Below are positions 32,774-44,241 of a stretch of DNA of 64,000 nt, piece by piece. Source of the DNA: Pseudocercospora fijiensis CIRAD86 (taxonomy: Eukaryota > Ascomycota > Dothideomycetes > Mycosphaerellales > Mycosphaerellaceae). Positions within the stretch are counted from its first letter, which is position 1. Each line of letters starts with the position of its first letter. Made by a program: the position numbers and the translations under genes. Location of the stretch: assembly GCF_000340215.1 (NCBI RefSeq), contig NW_006921537.1, positions 3,598,080 to 3,662,079 of the forward strand, read 5' to 3'. The notes under the pieces were generated by a model that did no database searches, was not told the DNA's origin, and saw only the letters and a list, made by a program, of their open reading frames with translations.

Positions 32774-33593
32774 AGTCTCGGCTGTGTATAGGTGTCTCGA
32801 TCGATGTATATTGATAGAGTATTGAATCTGTTTTAGGGATATGTTTTGGTCGAATTTATATCGAGGAGGATACGGAGTCAAAGAAGGTTTCAATCTCGTC
32901 CAATCAACCCGTGTTTCGGGCCATGCCGCACTTAGTAAGCACAGTGTCGAGCAGTTCGACTACGAGGACGGAATCAACACGAAGACTGGCGAGTGCCAGC
33001 TTACGAACCATATTGGGAACTGTAAAGGAAGCAAAGCAAACAAGGGAAGCTCTCCCGCCTGGACAATCGACAGCACGTCATTCATCATGAAAACTCGAAA
33101 TCTGAGATTAAATCCAATAGCGTACATGTAAAATTTGGGCCGGTCTTGGTCTTGATACGACTCTACCCAGCGCTACCTAGAATTTCTCCATGCGCCTGAA
33201 TTTTTTCTCAACGAAGCTCTTCTCTACCATAATGCAATTGAATGCCGTTGTCAAGAAATACCCAAGATCACGCATCCTAGCTGGCGCTCCGAGAGAGCAT
33301 GAATGAACCTCGATCTTACTGGATTCCCGGAGCCTCCAGAGAGCTAGGGAGCGAAGAAGCTGGGGCAATGGTAGTAGAGGCTCATCGTTGAGAATTCGGT
33401 GAAGATAGTGTTGACGAGAATATTCTGATGTGGGGGTTTTGATGCCGTGCCCAAAGGAGATTTGCGTGATGTGATGATGCGTTGCGAAGCCGCTGCCGTT
33501 CCAAGCTGATTGAAGAGAGAAACATCGGGCGACGATCGTGAGAGTGTGGGAAGATGCTGCTATCATCATAGGTAGCAGTGAACTTGATCGAGA
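32774..33593. other. Intergenic DNA with one doubtful frame
   Basis: About 820 bp. A 130-codon frame on the minus strand (33177-33569, MMIAASSHTLTIV...) lies just downstream of the 33594 gene and has no motif. I leave it uncalled. Confidence 0.45.
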
Positions 33594-34340
33594 CTACGTT
33601 CGCTTCCGCTTCCTAGTCTTTCTTTCACCATTTCCCTGCGCCAGTCGCGACAGTCCCTCGTGAAGCTCGGCAGAGAGTTTGAGCAGTTGACTTAAGGATC
33701 GTTTTCGATTTGGTGTACGAGGGGTCTGCTCTTCTGCTTCAGGTGTTGCATCAACAGGCATGAATCCGCGCGGCGAAGGATTGAGAACGGGATCGGCAAC
33801 CTCATCGAGACCGGGACGACTTGGAGACATCTCGGTGTCATTAGGAGCGCGCTGACTCCGCACATACTGTTGATGCTCGTTTCTCAATCTTCCGATAGGA
33901 TCTCCGCTACTACCTGCCAGAAGCGGCTCAGACTTAGAACGCAGTCGATTCTTCGCAGCCATACGTACAGGCCCCAACACATGCTTCAATCGAAGGTTGT
34001 TGAAAGCGGACCTTTCTTGTTCCAATCTCGTCCTTTCGGCTTCGTAGGCACGTATAGGCGCACCAGGTGACTGCCCCATGGGAAGGAATCGGCCTATGGG
34101 AGTGGTGAGCGGAGCCGTTACTTGGACAGAGGCGTGCGGTGTCATCGGGGAGAGGATGAATATTGTCGATGGAGGCGAAGACGCTTGCTCGTCGTCATCG
34201 TGTCCACGCTCAGCTGTGGGCGATGGTGGAGATGACATCTGCTCATCATCATCCTGTACATGTCCAGCAGGGTTGGGTCCCGGTGCTGCTGGCGTGTCAA
34301 TTCTTTCTTCAGATATCTGAGTTCGTGGTTGAGAAGGCAT
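33594..34340 (-). CDS. Hypothetical disordered nuclear-type protein, 248 aa
   Basis: No family recognised. Low-complexity N-terminus with a duplicated acidic/Ser-Pro unit (DDDEQMSSPPSPTAERGH, then DDDEQASSPPST). It is followed by SP/TP-rich sequence (SPMTPHA, TPIGRFLPMGQSPGAP), a helix AYEAERTRLEQERSAFNNLRL and many Arg residues. The C-terminus TPNRKRSLSQLLKLSAELHEG ends in RKTRKRKRT, which looks like a nuclear localisation signal. A 99-codon frame at 34142-34441 overlaps in another frame. This one is preferred because it is longer and ends in an ordered basic tail. It might share a transcript direction with 34528-35658, 187 bp upstream. Confidence 0.55.
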   Translation of the reverse strand: MPSQPRTQISEERIDTPAAPGPNPAGHVQDDDEQMSSPPSPTAERGHDDDEQASSPPSTIFILSPMTPHASVQVTAPLTTPIGRFLPMGQSPGAPIRAYEAERTRLEQERSAFNNLRLKHVLGPVRMAAKNRLRSKSEPLLAGSSGDPIGRLRNEHQQYVRSQRAPNDTEMSPSRPGLDEVADPVLNPSPRGFMPVDATPEAEEQTPRTPNRKRSLSQLLKLSAELHEGLSRLAQGNGERKTRKRKRT

Positions 34341-34527
34341 ATCTGCTCGGTCGAAGTTCGACTGCTTGCTGATTGATTTCTTGATTGTAAAATCGCCATT
34401 CTAATATATGAGTACCGCCTAACCCAGGCTTTCTCCATCATGTTCGATCTTTTCCATTGTCGAAGAAATTTTCACGAGAGACATTGTCCAGTACAAATTC
34501 AAGTAAGACTGCTGCTCCGGCTCTTTG

Positions 34528-35658
34528 TCAGCCATTCACCTTATTTGCATGCTGCCTAGCTAGACTCCGCAGAAACTGTCGCACTTCTGTAGAGGGCGGA
34601 CTCATGGCATCCATAGCAGCAAAGACAAGCTCAGCCTCCGATATGCCAGTCTCACTGGGTTTGGCCAGTTTTTGATGTGTCCCTCCAGCTTCGTTGGCAT
34701 TGGTTCCTTGCAATGACGTTCGCGGTCGTCTGATCTTCTTCGGTGTATGTTGTGTTCCTTTACTCATCAGCTCCAGCATCATTTCCGTGAAACGTGTCGG
34801 ATCTCTGGAATTTCTGGCACAAGAGTGCTTGTCAAACCCCCAAGTGGTCTTGAAGCTCTTTCCACATCCTCCACGTGATTTGAAACATTCCCGACGAGGT
34901 TGACTCCTCACAAAGGCCAGATACGACTTTTCCAGACTTTTTATTCCTGGCAGCCACTTTTCGTCACATTTCCGGTGACGATATACCCCGTCTTCATCCG
35001 CGCAATTGCCGGCGCACTCACGCTCACTTTGTGCGGAGTCGTAACCTTCTTCTTTTGCTTTGAGCTTCACAATGCATTCGTCCTTCTCGTGTTTGAGATA
35101 CCTAGCATGGGAGCCGAACGGCTGTTCACACCATCTGCAGTCAAACCTTCCAGCATCCGAACTGCATACCAGATGTCGATACATTCCCTCATCGTCCATG
35201 CAGTCACCCATACAATCAGCAGCACTGCCATCTGATGCATATTCGTCTTGAAAGGAAGCTTCCACGGGCGAATTCTGTCTCGCTGGAGCACTTTCGATAG
35301 CACTGTAGCCGTGTACCATCCTGGCCCGTCTGGGCGGGTAGAGCAACCCATGATCCCCATAAATCTCTTTCATATTCATGTGGAATGCAGAGCGTTCCTC
35401 AGGAGTCCGCGAACTAAAACAGAGATGTGTGAAGAAGCTGAAAATATCGGGGAATTTCTTCCCACAGCCTTGTGGCCGATAGCATTTCCAGACAACGGGG
35501 TGGTTCTTGGACTTCCGATGATTCTCAAGGACCACTTCCTGAATAGTTCTTTTATCGCAAGTTCTTGCCGTCACTCCAGCCGGACCGGGAGCGCTCGGAT
35601 CAGCCTCAGCTGTATCAGACTCACAAAGATCTATGATCTGTACGGGCATGGTGTTCAC
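34528..35658 (-). CDS. Zinc-finger protein with five CCHC-type modules, 376 aa
   Basis: Not a named family that I recognise. Five possible zinc sites alternate in two types. Large fingers: C59-x5-C65-x12-H78-x-C80, C174-x2-C177-x12-H190-x4-C195, and C258-x6-C265-x12-H278-x-C280. Small knuckles: C149-x3-C153-x8-H162-x2-C165 and C215-x3-C219-x8-H228-x2-C231, both reading C..xC..DxxGxYRHxxC. The first and third large fingers share GCGKKF/GCGKSF. The C-terminus has PKKIRRPR (possible nuclear signal) and a final helix VRQFLRSLARQHANKV. Binding to nucleic acid or protein is possible but not shown. Its start is only about 100 bp from RIPed DNA; codon use is normal. Confidence 0.7.
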   Translation of the reverse strand: MNTMPVQIIDLCESDTAEADPSAPGPAGVTARTCDKRTIQEVVLENHRKSKNHPVVWKCYRPQGCGKKFPDIFSFFTHLCFSSRTPEERSAFHMNMKEIYGDHGLLYPPRRARMVHGYSAIESAPARQNSPVEASFQDEYASDGSAADCMGDCMDDEGMYRHLVCSSDAGRFDCRWCEQPFGSHARYLKHEKDECIVKLKAKEEGYDSAQSERECAGNCADEDGVYRHRKCDEKWLPGIKSLEKSYLAFVRSQPRRECFKSRGGCGKSFKTTWGFDKHSCARNSRDPTRFTEMMLELMSKGTQHTPKKIRRPRTSLQGTNANEAGGTHQKLAKPSETGISEAELVFAAMDAMSPPSTEVRQFLRSLARQHANKVNG

Positions 35659-35836
35659 TGTTCGGAGTGTGTCGTGAGGCTTGGATGTGTTGATAAAGTT
35701 GGAACGCGTCCAAGAGCGCGTTGGAGGAAGGTTCGATGAAACTGCTGACTAAGAACCTAATCTACATAAATTGACATTGCGTTAAGAAGGCCGCTATATA
35801 GCACTTTATCTCCGTATTATCGTAGCTTCGTATAAT
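35659..35836. other. Promoter of the zinc-finger gene grading into RIPed DNA
   Basis: The first about 100 bp keep normal CA/TG. From about 35760 TA-rich, CA/TG-poor sequence begins, before the Helitron start at 35837, suggesting RIP leakage toward the gene. Confidence 0.5.
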
Positions 35837-37617
35837 TCTAAAATATAACAACTTAATAAAAGTTAGGGCCCCTTTAGGCTTAGTACGGCTTAAAACGGGC
35901 TAACCGCGGCCTCTAATTAGTAGACGCGAGGAACGTTAATACCTTAGCGATTCGGAAGGGCGTAGACGTCGTAGTATATACCGCGATAAGCTATAACTTC
36001 GATAGTAGTCTCGAAAAGGGCGTATTTATTATATATATCTTATCCGATAGTATTTACTTAAAGCGGTATACTCGATCGCGCTAGTAGCCTTACGGGAAGC
36101 GTAATTTAGTACGTACGACCGGTACCGAGGCCCTACTATCGCGAGCTCCGCTATCGGGATCTTATAAATGCGATACTATCGACCTTTTTAGTCGCTATTA
36201 TAGCTCTATCGACCTCTATAGCCTTCGAGAAGCTATACGAAATTATAGTATCCTTCGCTCGTAAGTCCTAAAGAAGGCGCGCGTCGCGTATACGACTATA
36301 GTAGCCGCGTATAACGCGCCTACGTCCGGAAATATAACGACTTTAGTAGGCGCGCGGTTATTAATTGCTACTATAATAACTTAATATTGTAATCGACTAT
36401 TATAGACTCTACTAGAACCGACCTCGATCTAACTCCCCTAGCCGCTAGATACTTATTCGTATTATACCGGTATAGATTTAACGAGGGCCCGCTACTAACT
36501 ACCTATTATAGTCTCTCGAGGCCTACTATAATACTCGCGAAGACGTACGCTTAAGATTATAGTCTTAAAGGGTCCGAGGTATAGAAAGCTATAGTAAGTA
36601 GTATAGTAGCGGTCGTACTCCGATATAGCGGCTAATAATTCTAGTATAAGGAGGTTTACGGTACTCGGTAGGAATTACTATAAGAGTCGGTAGTTTTCTT
36701 TATAAAGATATAGTAAGACTCGCTATTGCTTAGCCTATTATAGAGGATTCTCGATCTATAGCGGTTCGGCTTGTTTCCTTTGTTTAGTATCGTCCCTCGG
36801 AAGCTAGACCTTAGGTAGATATTCGAATCGTAGCTAGTAGAAGGATCGACTATCGCGAAGCCTCTTAAGGTATTTTATATCGCTACTAGCCTTTTCTATA
36901 ACGACGTCGCCGATAAGGCGGCTATAAAGGTCCTCGAGATCTAGTATTAATTCGATATAATATCCGGCTATAGCATTAGCGTCGCCTTGCTCTTAGAGAG
37001 TACTACTCGTAATTAGGAACGGACGGTATAGCTCCTAGCCCTATTTAGCGATAAGTATACTAAGATAACCTACTTCTTAGACTATTTCCGGCTCCTCCGT
37101 AATAGTATAGGCTTCGACTAGGTAGCGATATAGAGTTGTCTCTTAACTATATATAGCGCTCCTATCTAGCGAAAGCCTTTATTATTATTATTCGGTCTCG
37201 CTCCGCTAGAGGAGTGTTATAGCGAGTCGAGCGTTATAATAAACTAAGGCGTAGGCAATCGTAGTATAGAGCGTAAGGGAGAATATAGTATTTAGGGAGG
37301 TTACGGAAGGAAATCTACGATAATCTTAGTATATTTATTATAATTTTTAGCGTACTATCTACTTAATAGACATCTTTTTATATCCCTCGATACGATATAA
37401 ATTTATAGCTCTAGAAGATATATCTTACCGGATTATACCGCTAGAGGTAGATAACGAGCTCCTTCGCCTTAACTCGAGTCCTTAACGACTTCGTTCGTAT
37501 TAATACCTCCCTAGCGACGATACCGACGTTATAGTAGTAGGATCTAAGCTAGAGTAGCAAGCGTAAGGTCGCGTATTCGTCGTCGCGTTATAAGAGGCTG
37601 TTATTATTATCGCGGGT

Positions 37618-37653
37618 CGCTTTATATCGTCGCTTTATATCGTCGCTTTATAT
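37618..37653. repeat. 13 bp tandem repeat, 2.8 copies
   Basis: CGCTTTATATCGT repeated without mismatch. Confidence 0.85.
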
Positions 37654-39554
37654 CTATTAGCTAGTATAGGCTTAGCGCGCGGCGACGGTTACGTATACAA
37701 ATAGTAATATTATAGCGTTACGCGTCGTCTAAATATTACTACTATAATAACTAATATAGCGACTACTTCTACGTAGCTATATCTACCTCCTTCTAGTTAT
37801 CGATATTACTAGTAGCGACCTCGACAAAGGCGCCCCTCCTATACGGTCTTAGCTGCTATAGCCCTCCCTAATAGTAAGTCTCTAGTATATCGGTCGCCGT
37901 ACGCTACCTTCGCTAATATCGAGCTATAGAGATAGACGTTCTATATAGTATACCGTAGCGAGCCTTTTAATATTAGGAATTAAATCGCGCTATAGCCGAG
38001 ATTAAGTACCTCTACGCTTCTATACGACTTCGCTAATAGCTCGCTATAGGCCGGGCCCCGGTATATTAAGAAGCGCTATAAGATATATATAAGCTAGTTA
38101 CTAAGGAGGTATTACGCCGTATACGCGAGAACCGTAATATAGATAAGAATAACGGCTTCTTTCCTAAACCTCCGTACTATAGTATTATAGATTACCGGCC
38201 GTCTAGATATATATCGAGATTAGTATCTCTAGTTATAAATAAGATCTACTAGCGGACGGAGTCTTAGGACGAAGAATACGTAGTATATATTCTCGTATAT
38301 CGTCTAGTATATAGTAGTAGAAAGCTAACTCTTATAGATCTCTATACCTAAGTAGTTGTAGGACAAGTACCTAGACGGTAACCTTAACGTTATTACTACT
38401 TAGGCGTAATAGGAAGAGCAAATAGAAGGGTCTATCGTCTACGTTAATCTAGATACGAATACTAATAGGCTCGACAAACTCGACGAGTTCGAGCCGATAC
38501 TATACCTCTAAAAGTCTAACTCGCTATTTCCTCGGTATTGTCGCTAGGTATATCCGTCGCGCACCCTAAGAATATAGCGCTTTTACTAACCGGTTCTAGA
38601 TCGAATTCGCGTAGATAAAGCTTACTACTATAAAGCCGTTTAGTATAGATCGCTTCGTCGTTATTCCTCTATATACGTATCCTACTATAACGAGCCGAAC
38701 GGATAGCACCTTTATATAGAGGGTCCTAGTTAGGTACGACCTGCGGTTATTAGAGGAAATCTGTCTTCCTAGCGCTATCGATGCTTTACTATAATATAAC
38801 TAACCCTTCGACTTCCCGCGAAACGATAGCTATATTAAATACTACGACTTCTTCGATATAGAGGCAGAAAGGGACTTCGATATAAAAAGGAGGCTATAGT
38901 TAGTATAGAATACTACTAATTTCGGTTATACTTAAATCGATATAGACGACGCGATAGTAATCCTCGATATAGGGCGTAGGAATAGAGAGTTTTATCGTCT
39001 AGAGATATATATACGAATAGGAGAGTAGTACGTTTCCTTAGGACTGCTATAAGTACGGTGCTCGCGCCCTAGAGACAGACGCTATCGTAACTTAGAAAGA
39101 AGGCGGAGGAGCCTAAGTACGGTATCGTAGGTAGAGCAATCTATCTCCTTTAGTCTATAAACTTTCTATACTTATTATCGTCTCTAGGCCGTAATTTGCC
39201 CTTACGCGACGTCTTCGATAGCGTAGCGGCGCGTAGGGTATATTTAAAGCTATATCTCGTTCTTACTACGCGTAAAGACAATACGCTCTCTAAATAGGCG
39301 GCGGTACCGGACAAGTTAGAGGCCCTAGATAGACCGATACGTTTAGTTTTAGTCTCTATCTCGTCTTAGTATAGATAAGAAAGCACGTACCTTAGAAGGC
39401 TAGGGTTTTTTTTTTATATATATAAAGTTCTAGTATCCCTAAAACACGTAGGCGCTCCCGCTTAGCGCGGTAGCTCCCGGATATAGGGAAAATTACGTAT
39501 AGGAACTCTAGAATTCGCGGCTATAGCCGGCCGCCTTACGCGAGCGCAAAAGGA

Positions 39555-39675
39555 TAGCTAATAGAGGATTCGAACCTCTAATACTAAAAGTTATACCCTC
39601 GCTAGTCGCTACCTCGTATCTCTATAAGGACTACGAGCGAATAACTCTTGCTATCTAGAACCGATCTAATTAGCT
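39555..39675 (-). other. tRNA-like sequence (B box and T-arm), RIPed
   Basis: On the minus strand AGAGG-TTCGAAT-CCTCT forms a perfect T-arm whose core GGTTCGAATCC matches the Pol III B box. It is followed by ATTAGCT A TCCTTTT. AGCTAAT at the other end (39669-39675) pairs with ATTAGCT like an acceptor stem. The span of 121 nt is too long for a plain tRNA, and the D and anticodon arms are not convincing. It could be a decayed intron-containing tRNA, a SINE-like head, or chance. A weaker relative lies at 39723-39740 (GGTTTAATTCC, then ATTAGCT and a T run). Confidence 0.35.
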
Positions 39676-40040
39676 AGAGGGTTATAGAATATAGATAATT
39701 ATATAGATTAAAAAAAAAGTTATAGCTAATAAGGGAATTAAACCCCCTATCCGGACGATCTAGTAGATCGTAGATCGCCTTACACTAATTTTACCGTACC
39801 TTTAAAGGTACGGTCGGCTAATATATTCGAGCGAATATAGTTCGGTATCTCGCTAACTAGGGCTAGCTTTAAATAACTAGCGAGGGTATAACCTTTAGGA
39901 CTACCTAATTAGCTAGAGGTCTCTATTTACGTAGCGGCTATAAGCGTCCCCGCTCGCTTAGCTCCGGTTACGTATTAGAAAGCCGCTCCTATCCGACCTC
40001 GCCTTTCTTCGCTATAGGAGTATATATAGTATCGGTAGAG

Positions 40041-40320
40041 AGTAAATAGAGGATTAGTAGAGACGACGCGAGGAGCGGGCGAGGTTTAGAAAAGGGACTC
40101 CCTTTTCGCTATTAGGATAGCGCGGATCGATACGTCTTACTAGCATTTCGCGACGACGAAAGCGTAGGTAGTAAATAAAGGACTAGCGGAGACGACGTAA
40201 GGAGCGGGCGAGGTTTAGAAAAGGGACTCCCTTTTCGCCGTTAGGATAGCGCGGATCGATACGTCTTACTAGCATTTCGCGACGCCGAAAGAGTAGGGAG
40301 TAAATAGAGGATTAGCGGCG
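40041..40320. repeat. 128-129 bp tandem repeat, about 2.2 copies
   Basis: Units start at 40041, 40170 and 40298 (AGTAAATAGAGGATTAG and variants). The first two are near-identical, sharing GGAGCGGGCGAGGTTTAG and CGCGGATCGATACGTC blocks. The third breaks off after about 25 bp. Confidence 0.85.
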
Positions 40321-43300
40321 TACGCGGTCGGTACAATTTTCGCGGCGGTAGCGAGTATAGAAGAGGAGAGTAAAATATATAGTTAGATATAGGCGACGGT
40401 AAGGGTAGGACTATTTTTATTTTATTTCTACCGATTTAGGTACTACCGGAATCGCGATATCTTTAGATACGGCCGTTAATTACCTCTAAACTCTAGCTCG
40501 TTAATAGCCTTTAGGTATACGTCGCTAACTCTCTACTTCTATAATATCTTAGGTTACTAGTCCGTATATCTAAAGCTAGCCTTATTCTACGCCTTCTCTA
40601 ATATCTAGGGCCGATACTTGTTCTCCCTATCTTATACGGAGCGGAACGTAATATTATATTAGAGGCCTCGAGTACCTTCTACTAGAAAATAGAATAGGCG
40701 GGCCTATTTGCTAGGTAGGGTTAGATTAGTACTAGGTCCGCTAGTCGAGATATAGCTTAGCTACCTCGGGTCGAAGGTATAGAATAGCTATACCTTACTT
40801 ACTAATTCGAAGGAAGGCGACTACGGGTCGAGGATAGGATATACGAGAAGCGGGAGGGAGTATTCGGCGAGAGGGTAGTCTTCTATAGCGATAGTCCGGA
40901 AACGGAGCTCGCCCTAATATACCTATCCGAGCCTATAGAGGTTAGTACGAGATTAAAAATAGGCAATCCTTCCCGACGGGCTAATTTACGAATCTCTTTA
41001 GAGCCGGAATCTTGCTATCTGCCTCTAAGAAGTTATAACGATCGAAGGGGTAGAAAGAGCTATCGTCCTTTAGCTAAAAAATAAGCTCGACTACGCCGCT
41101 ATCTACTATTTCGTACTAGCACGTCTAGTTACTATTAGCTCTAGTTTCGATATCTATACGCGGCGCTAACACTTACAAACTTAGTATCTAGTTTCGCGTT
41201 TATCCTTCTATTAACCGCTACTACGATCTCGTTAGCGTATATATCGTAGCGGCGGTTATCGCGGTACGCTATATCCGGTTACCGGCCTATTCTACGGTTC
41301 TCCCTTAGGCGATCGAAGATAGGGCTAGTCTCCGGCTTAACGCCGTTATTCTCGTTATAGAGCGACTTAGCGGCGAAGTTTAGCTCCTACTACTAAATAG
41401 CTATAAAATCGACGTCCTCCTAGTCTGCTATCGCGCGCGTTCTAATCGCTAATATAATAGTGTCGGCGAAGGAAATCGAGGGGGAAATAGTCGTACTAGA
41501 CTACGCGAAGTATATAGAAGGGCGGCGGTCGATAGAATAACGGTTAATGTCCGTATCGCGCTCTAAGTTCGTATTAATAATCGCGTTAATATATTACTTC
41601 TAGATCGCGTTACGTATATAAACAAACAGGTAGCTACGTATACGCGGCGCGTATATTACTTCGAGATATACTTAGGACTAGGGGGTTTCGAAATAAAGGT
41701 CTTTAGAATTGCGCGATACTACCTAAACGAATATCGCTCTTTAAGAGCGCCGAGTACGGGAAATCAAGCCGAAGAATATACTATCCGAGCTAGCGTATAC
41801 GTACTATATCGCTAATCTAGGCCTTTAATACCGAAATTGCCCTCCTAGAATATACAGTCTTAACCGGCGCTTAGTCTATATATTTAACCGCGATCTACCT
41901 TCCTTTAGGCGTAGTAGGCACCGTTATAGCTTCTTTACCTTCTTCTATATTAAAATCCTCTATATCCGCCGCCTACGACACTATCTCTAGATATACCGGA
42001 CTATCGTTTAGCGAGCTAATATCTTAGACGCTTAAAGGCGAGTTATAGGCGTCCTCGCCTAATACCTCTAATCGGCTATTACTAATACTACTAGCTCTAG
42101 TAGGATCTAGTTTTCTAAATAGCCCCTAGCTATATACGTATCTCTCTTTAATAATCGGCGACTAGAGGATAGTACTCCCGGTAGAACCCGTATAGAGCAA
42201 TCTACTTAACGCCTAAGGAATCTAGTAGCTATCCTACTAGTCTCCTAACTTTAGGCGCTCTATAGGGTACCTATAGCCTTTCCGCGTCGAGAAATTGCGA
42301 GATCGACACTACGTAAGACTAGATTACGCTAGTAAACGTAGAGCTTTCTTAGGATCGGTTAAAAAGGCGCCTATCTACCGAGTACTCTCGCTCTCTCTCT
42401 CCCTTCTATACGAACTACCCTATACGAACCTACTATTCGTACTTAGTCCTCCTCCGTAATCTCGGCCGGCGAGTATCCTACTACTCTCGCAAACTATATA
42501 CCCTAGATTTGATTAACTAGTTAGGGATAATTTGTCTAAACTAGATCTCGAGGGCTCGTATAGAAATAGCATTCTAGGTAACCTTTATTTAATCTATATA
42601 CTCCGCTAATACTACCTTAGGATCTAGGAATCTTCTAATCTACGGATTCTAATAATCTAACTAGCTCCGTTAAAGGAACTTCCTAGTATTAATTTCCGAA
42701 TTATTACAATTCGTAAGTAAGTACTAATCGTATTAGCCCTCCTAACTAGGGTCTCCGCTATCGACTCTTCGCGATTCGTTCTCCCTAGATCTTAGACTTC
42801 TTTCGTAATATCGAATATCTAGCTATTCTATCTATAAACAACTTAGGACTAGTAAGTATTAGAGGTAGATAGGCTAATAGCCGCGGTCCCTCCTAACTAA
42901 GATCCCTAATATCGACTCTTTACAATTCGTATATCTTATACCGCTCTAGGATCCTAATTTCCGAGGCGTACCTTAACGCTTATATTATCGACGATCTCTA
43001 CGAGAAAACAACGGCTCGCTCTTAGAATTGTCCCTATCTCCGAGAGATAGTATATAAGGACGCCTCGATGTCGTCGGTCTACTAATAGTGCGTTGTAATT
43101 ACCTCGGTTTTCGTACGAAAGGCCGCGATTCTTCGAACTCTATAGTACGGCGTACTCGCTTAGCTCTTCCTTACCTAAAATATCTTCTCTATCTACTCTA
43201 TCTTCTTCTAGATCTAAGCGCCCGATACTTACGCTACCGGATATAGAGAGCGCGAGGAAAGGCAAGAAGCGAGCGATACCTAGCTCTTTTATACCGCCCG

Positions 43301-44241
43301 ACTTTACGATTAACCTAATATCGGACGATAGTCTATCTAAGTTGCGGCGTTCGCGACGATAGCCGAAGCTAAAGCGGAGATCTAGTTCCCTATTACTAGT
43401 TAAAATGTCGACGGGGATAAACGTCGTATAAAACGATAATCCGTTCTAAACGATATCGTATAGAAATAAAGAGACGAAGTATAGAGCGGGTATCTTCTAA
43501 TCTTCCGCTAGGCTATCGTTTCCGTATAACCGTATTCCCGTTATCGGTCCCGCTCCTAGACTAGTAGTCGAACTGCGTTAATACAAATTCTATTAAATCG
43601 TTAAACTAGTATCTAACTTCTAGAGGAAGAACGGACGATTCTATAGAGTCTATACTCTAGTAGTATATTAGCGCGTAGGTTAGTATTCGAGCGATAACAT
43701 TCCCTAACTTTAATAGAAAGCCTAACTTTCTGCCTATAGCAACTACGATTCTAATACTATATATCTATAGTTAGCGTACGACGACGTATCTACCGGACTA
43801 TTACCTAGGTTACGTCGAGCAAGTCCTGTCTTTAACGATACGTTAGAGGCGTTAGGGACGACGCGCGACCTCCCTAGCGCATTATCGCTATATACGTAAG
43901 GTGTTTTATCTAAAACGCTATCCGATCGTTCCTCCTTTCTTATATCTTCTTCTACTAAGCGTCCCTATACTCCGCCTATATACGAGTTATATACTATCGA
44001 CCCGTTACGTCTAATACTATCTCCTTTGTCGTATTCGGCGTAGAGTTTACCTACCGTTACAATTCCGAGCGTTAGTCGTAGGTCCGATTCTATATCTATA
44101 TTAGCAAGCGGCGCTTCTAGTATCTATACTCTACTAAGTCCGATAGGTCGCGACTATAACTAGGACGATTAGTCTATCTTACCTAGAGACACCGTTATAT
44201 AGGACGCCGAGAGGCAAGGTCCGACGCTACTAGATATAGAG

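Larger units (their letters stand above)
35900..44241. other. Helitron interior, unassigned RIPed DNA
   Basis: About 8.3 kb between the Helitron 5' end and the first recognisable coding sequence. It holds short tandem repeats (37618-37653), tRNA-like motifs (39555-39735), a 128 bp tandem repeat (40041-40320) and a 41 bp imperfect direct repeat at 42738 and 42889. Some stretches (for example about 40800-41800) read fairly open once TAG stops are ignored, but several TAA stops remain and no family is recognisable. Captured gene fragments or further nested elements are possible. Confidence 0.5.

Noticed and set aside
33177..33569. 130-codon minus-strand frame
   Set aside because: No motif and an unusual composition; possibly 3' UTR of the 33594 gene. 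Not excluded, but not supported.
34142..34441. 99-codon frame overlapping the 33594-34340 gene
   Set aside because: The alternative frame is shorter and His/Met-rich; the 248-codon frame has a sensible acidic to basic layout and nuclear-signal tail.
11410..35658. Secondary-metabolite or effector gene cluster in the island
   Set aside because: The recognised genes are housekeeping and unrelated; no synthase, transporter, pathway regulator or secreted small cysteine-rich protein is seen.
39555..39675. Functional tRNA gene
   Set aside because: The T-arm is perfect but the total length is 121 nt and no credible anticodon arm is visible; kept only as a tRNA-like motif.
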